DNA from: Candidatus Woesearchaeota archaeon
Lineage (GTDB): Archaea; Nanobdellota; Nanobdellia; Woesearchaeales; BM511
DNA length: 11,986 bases
Reading direction: 5' to 3'
NCBI GenBank assembly: GCA_018221175.1
Contig: JAAOYE010000033.1
Span: 1 to 11,986 of the forward strand
Numbering within the stretch: the first letter of the stretch is position 1; every line of letters starts with the position of its first letter. The notes under the pieces were generated by a model. The model did no database searches and was not told the origin of the DNA. It saw only the letters and a list, made by a program, of their open reading frames with translations. Of this stretch, positions 11,403-11,986 are shown in pieces. Position numbers and translations under genes: made by a program.

Positions 11403-11986
11403 ATGGAGTTAGAAGACTTTCCAGAGGACTGGCTTTGGAGTGATATTAACAAAAAGCAATATTGCGATTTGATTGAAGAAAAAATTGATGAAGCTTTCCC
11501 GGAAAACAATAGGGGAAAAAGAAAGCTAATGAGAAAGCTTGAAAAATTTAAAAAAATAACAAACCGTGAAAAAGCAAGTAAATATGTTAAAAGGTTGATA
11601 AAAATGATTGATGAATCAAGCATTGATGATAAAGTTGACGAAGGAAGAAGAGACTTTCTAAAAACAGGCTTGAAAGCAGCAGGTGTCGGTTTAGGACTTG
11701 GATTAGGGTTAAAGCAAGGAAAAGGCAATACTGATGCACTTTATGACAAAGATGGAAAATTAATCAATTCTGCTGACTTTGGAGGTAGCACTGCAGTTAA
11801 AACAGATGGAACACCAGTTACAATGTACAAAGAAGGTTATGGATTTGGTCCTAATGGAGAATTTTATCTAAGAGGAGCCAATGGCGGAGTTGAGCAAGCC
11901 AAAACCGCCGCTGACTACATAAAAGCAGCTGAACAAATCAAAGATGTCAATGAAAAAATCAAAATATATGACAATGCAAGAAAAGG
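11403..11986 (+). CDS. hypothetical protein with internal twin-arginine-like motif (partial, runs off the end)
   Basis: The open frame from ATG 11403 continues past the window end; 194 full codons are visible. Residues 1-80 are charged and helical (MELEDFPEDWLWSDINKKQY, then KRKLMRKLEKFKKITNREK). At 81-87 GRRDFLK matches the Tat signal consensus (S/T)-R-R-x-F-L-K, followed by a weakly hydrophobic, glycine-rich stretch (TGLKAAGVGLGLGLGLKQG, 88-106). The rest (DALYDKDGKLINSADFGGST onward) is polar and could be an outside domain. A Tat signal preceded by an 80-residue cytoplasmic domain would be unusual. The leaderless promoter lies in repeat copy 2. The protein is not recognised. Confidence 0.7.
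   Translation, partial: MELEDFPEDWLWSDINKKQYCDLIEEKIDEAFPENNRGKRKLMRKLEKFKKITNREKASKYVKRLIKMIDESSIDDKVDEGRRDFLKTGLKAAGVGLGLGLGLKQGKGNTDALYDKDGKLINSADFGGSTAVKTDGTPVTMYKEGYGFGPNGEFYLRGANGGVEQAKTAADYIKAAEQIKDVNEKIKIYDNARK

Noticed and set aside
11315..11728. Minus-strand open frame, 137 codons
   Set aside because: Serine- and phenylalanine-rich antisense shadow of the gene starting at 11403, whose frame has a promoter and sensible domains.

Overview
The window is a gene-dense, AT-rich stretch of an archaeal chromosome. Three things point to Archaea. The first gene cluster encodes the A1 part of an A-type ATP synthase. Several genes have TATA-like boxes about 30 bp upstream of the ATG, as expected for leaderless archaeal transcripts. 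A tRNA gene carries two introns that fold into bulge-helix-bulge splice motifs. The small genes, the many lineage-specific proteins and the low GC suggest a DPANN-type archaeon (Woesearchaeota/Pacearchaeota-like); that placement is inference.

Region 1 (1-4257) is the 3' part of the ATP synthase operon in the classical order F-A-B-D, closed by a T-run. Two tiny open frames, of 19 and 13 codons, sit in the A-B and B-D gaps. Each ends in an ATGA overlap with the next gene. Region 2 (4281-4777) is a double-CBS protein preceded by a perfect 22-bp tandem duplication. Region 3 (4790-4923, minus) is tRNA-Leu(UAA) with a 22-nt intron at position 30/31 and a 26-nt intron at the canonical 37/38 site.

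Region 4 (4966-7872, minus) holds two overlapping, probably paralogous genes of unknown function, and a 608-residue protein that reads as degenerate NTase, intact-looking NTase, two HEPN-like helical regions and a C-terminal domain. Region 5 (8012-8674) is a protein with two Fis-type helix-turn-helix segments, divergent from a charged 242-residue protein of unknown function. Region 6 (8700-10498) contains that protein, a convergent acidic 72-residue protein whose stop codon interlocks with it, and a six-helix membrane protein.

Region 7 (10501-11986) is the most accessory-looking. A 37-bp exact direct repeat (about 50 bp imperfect) occurs twice, 846 bp apart. Between the copies lie a small GC-richer segment with a possible 51-codon gene and a winged-helix/nucleotidyltransferase gene. 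After the second copy a gene with an internal twin-arginine-like motif runs off the window end.

Operonic genes and some single genes use Shine-Dalgarno sites of the GGTGA type, while most single genes look leaderless. Apart from the ATP synthase and the tRNA, no pathway links the neighbours. The two NTase genes, the Fis-like protein and the repeat-flanked block are the parts most likely to hold undescribed biology.
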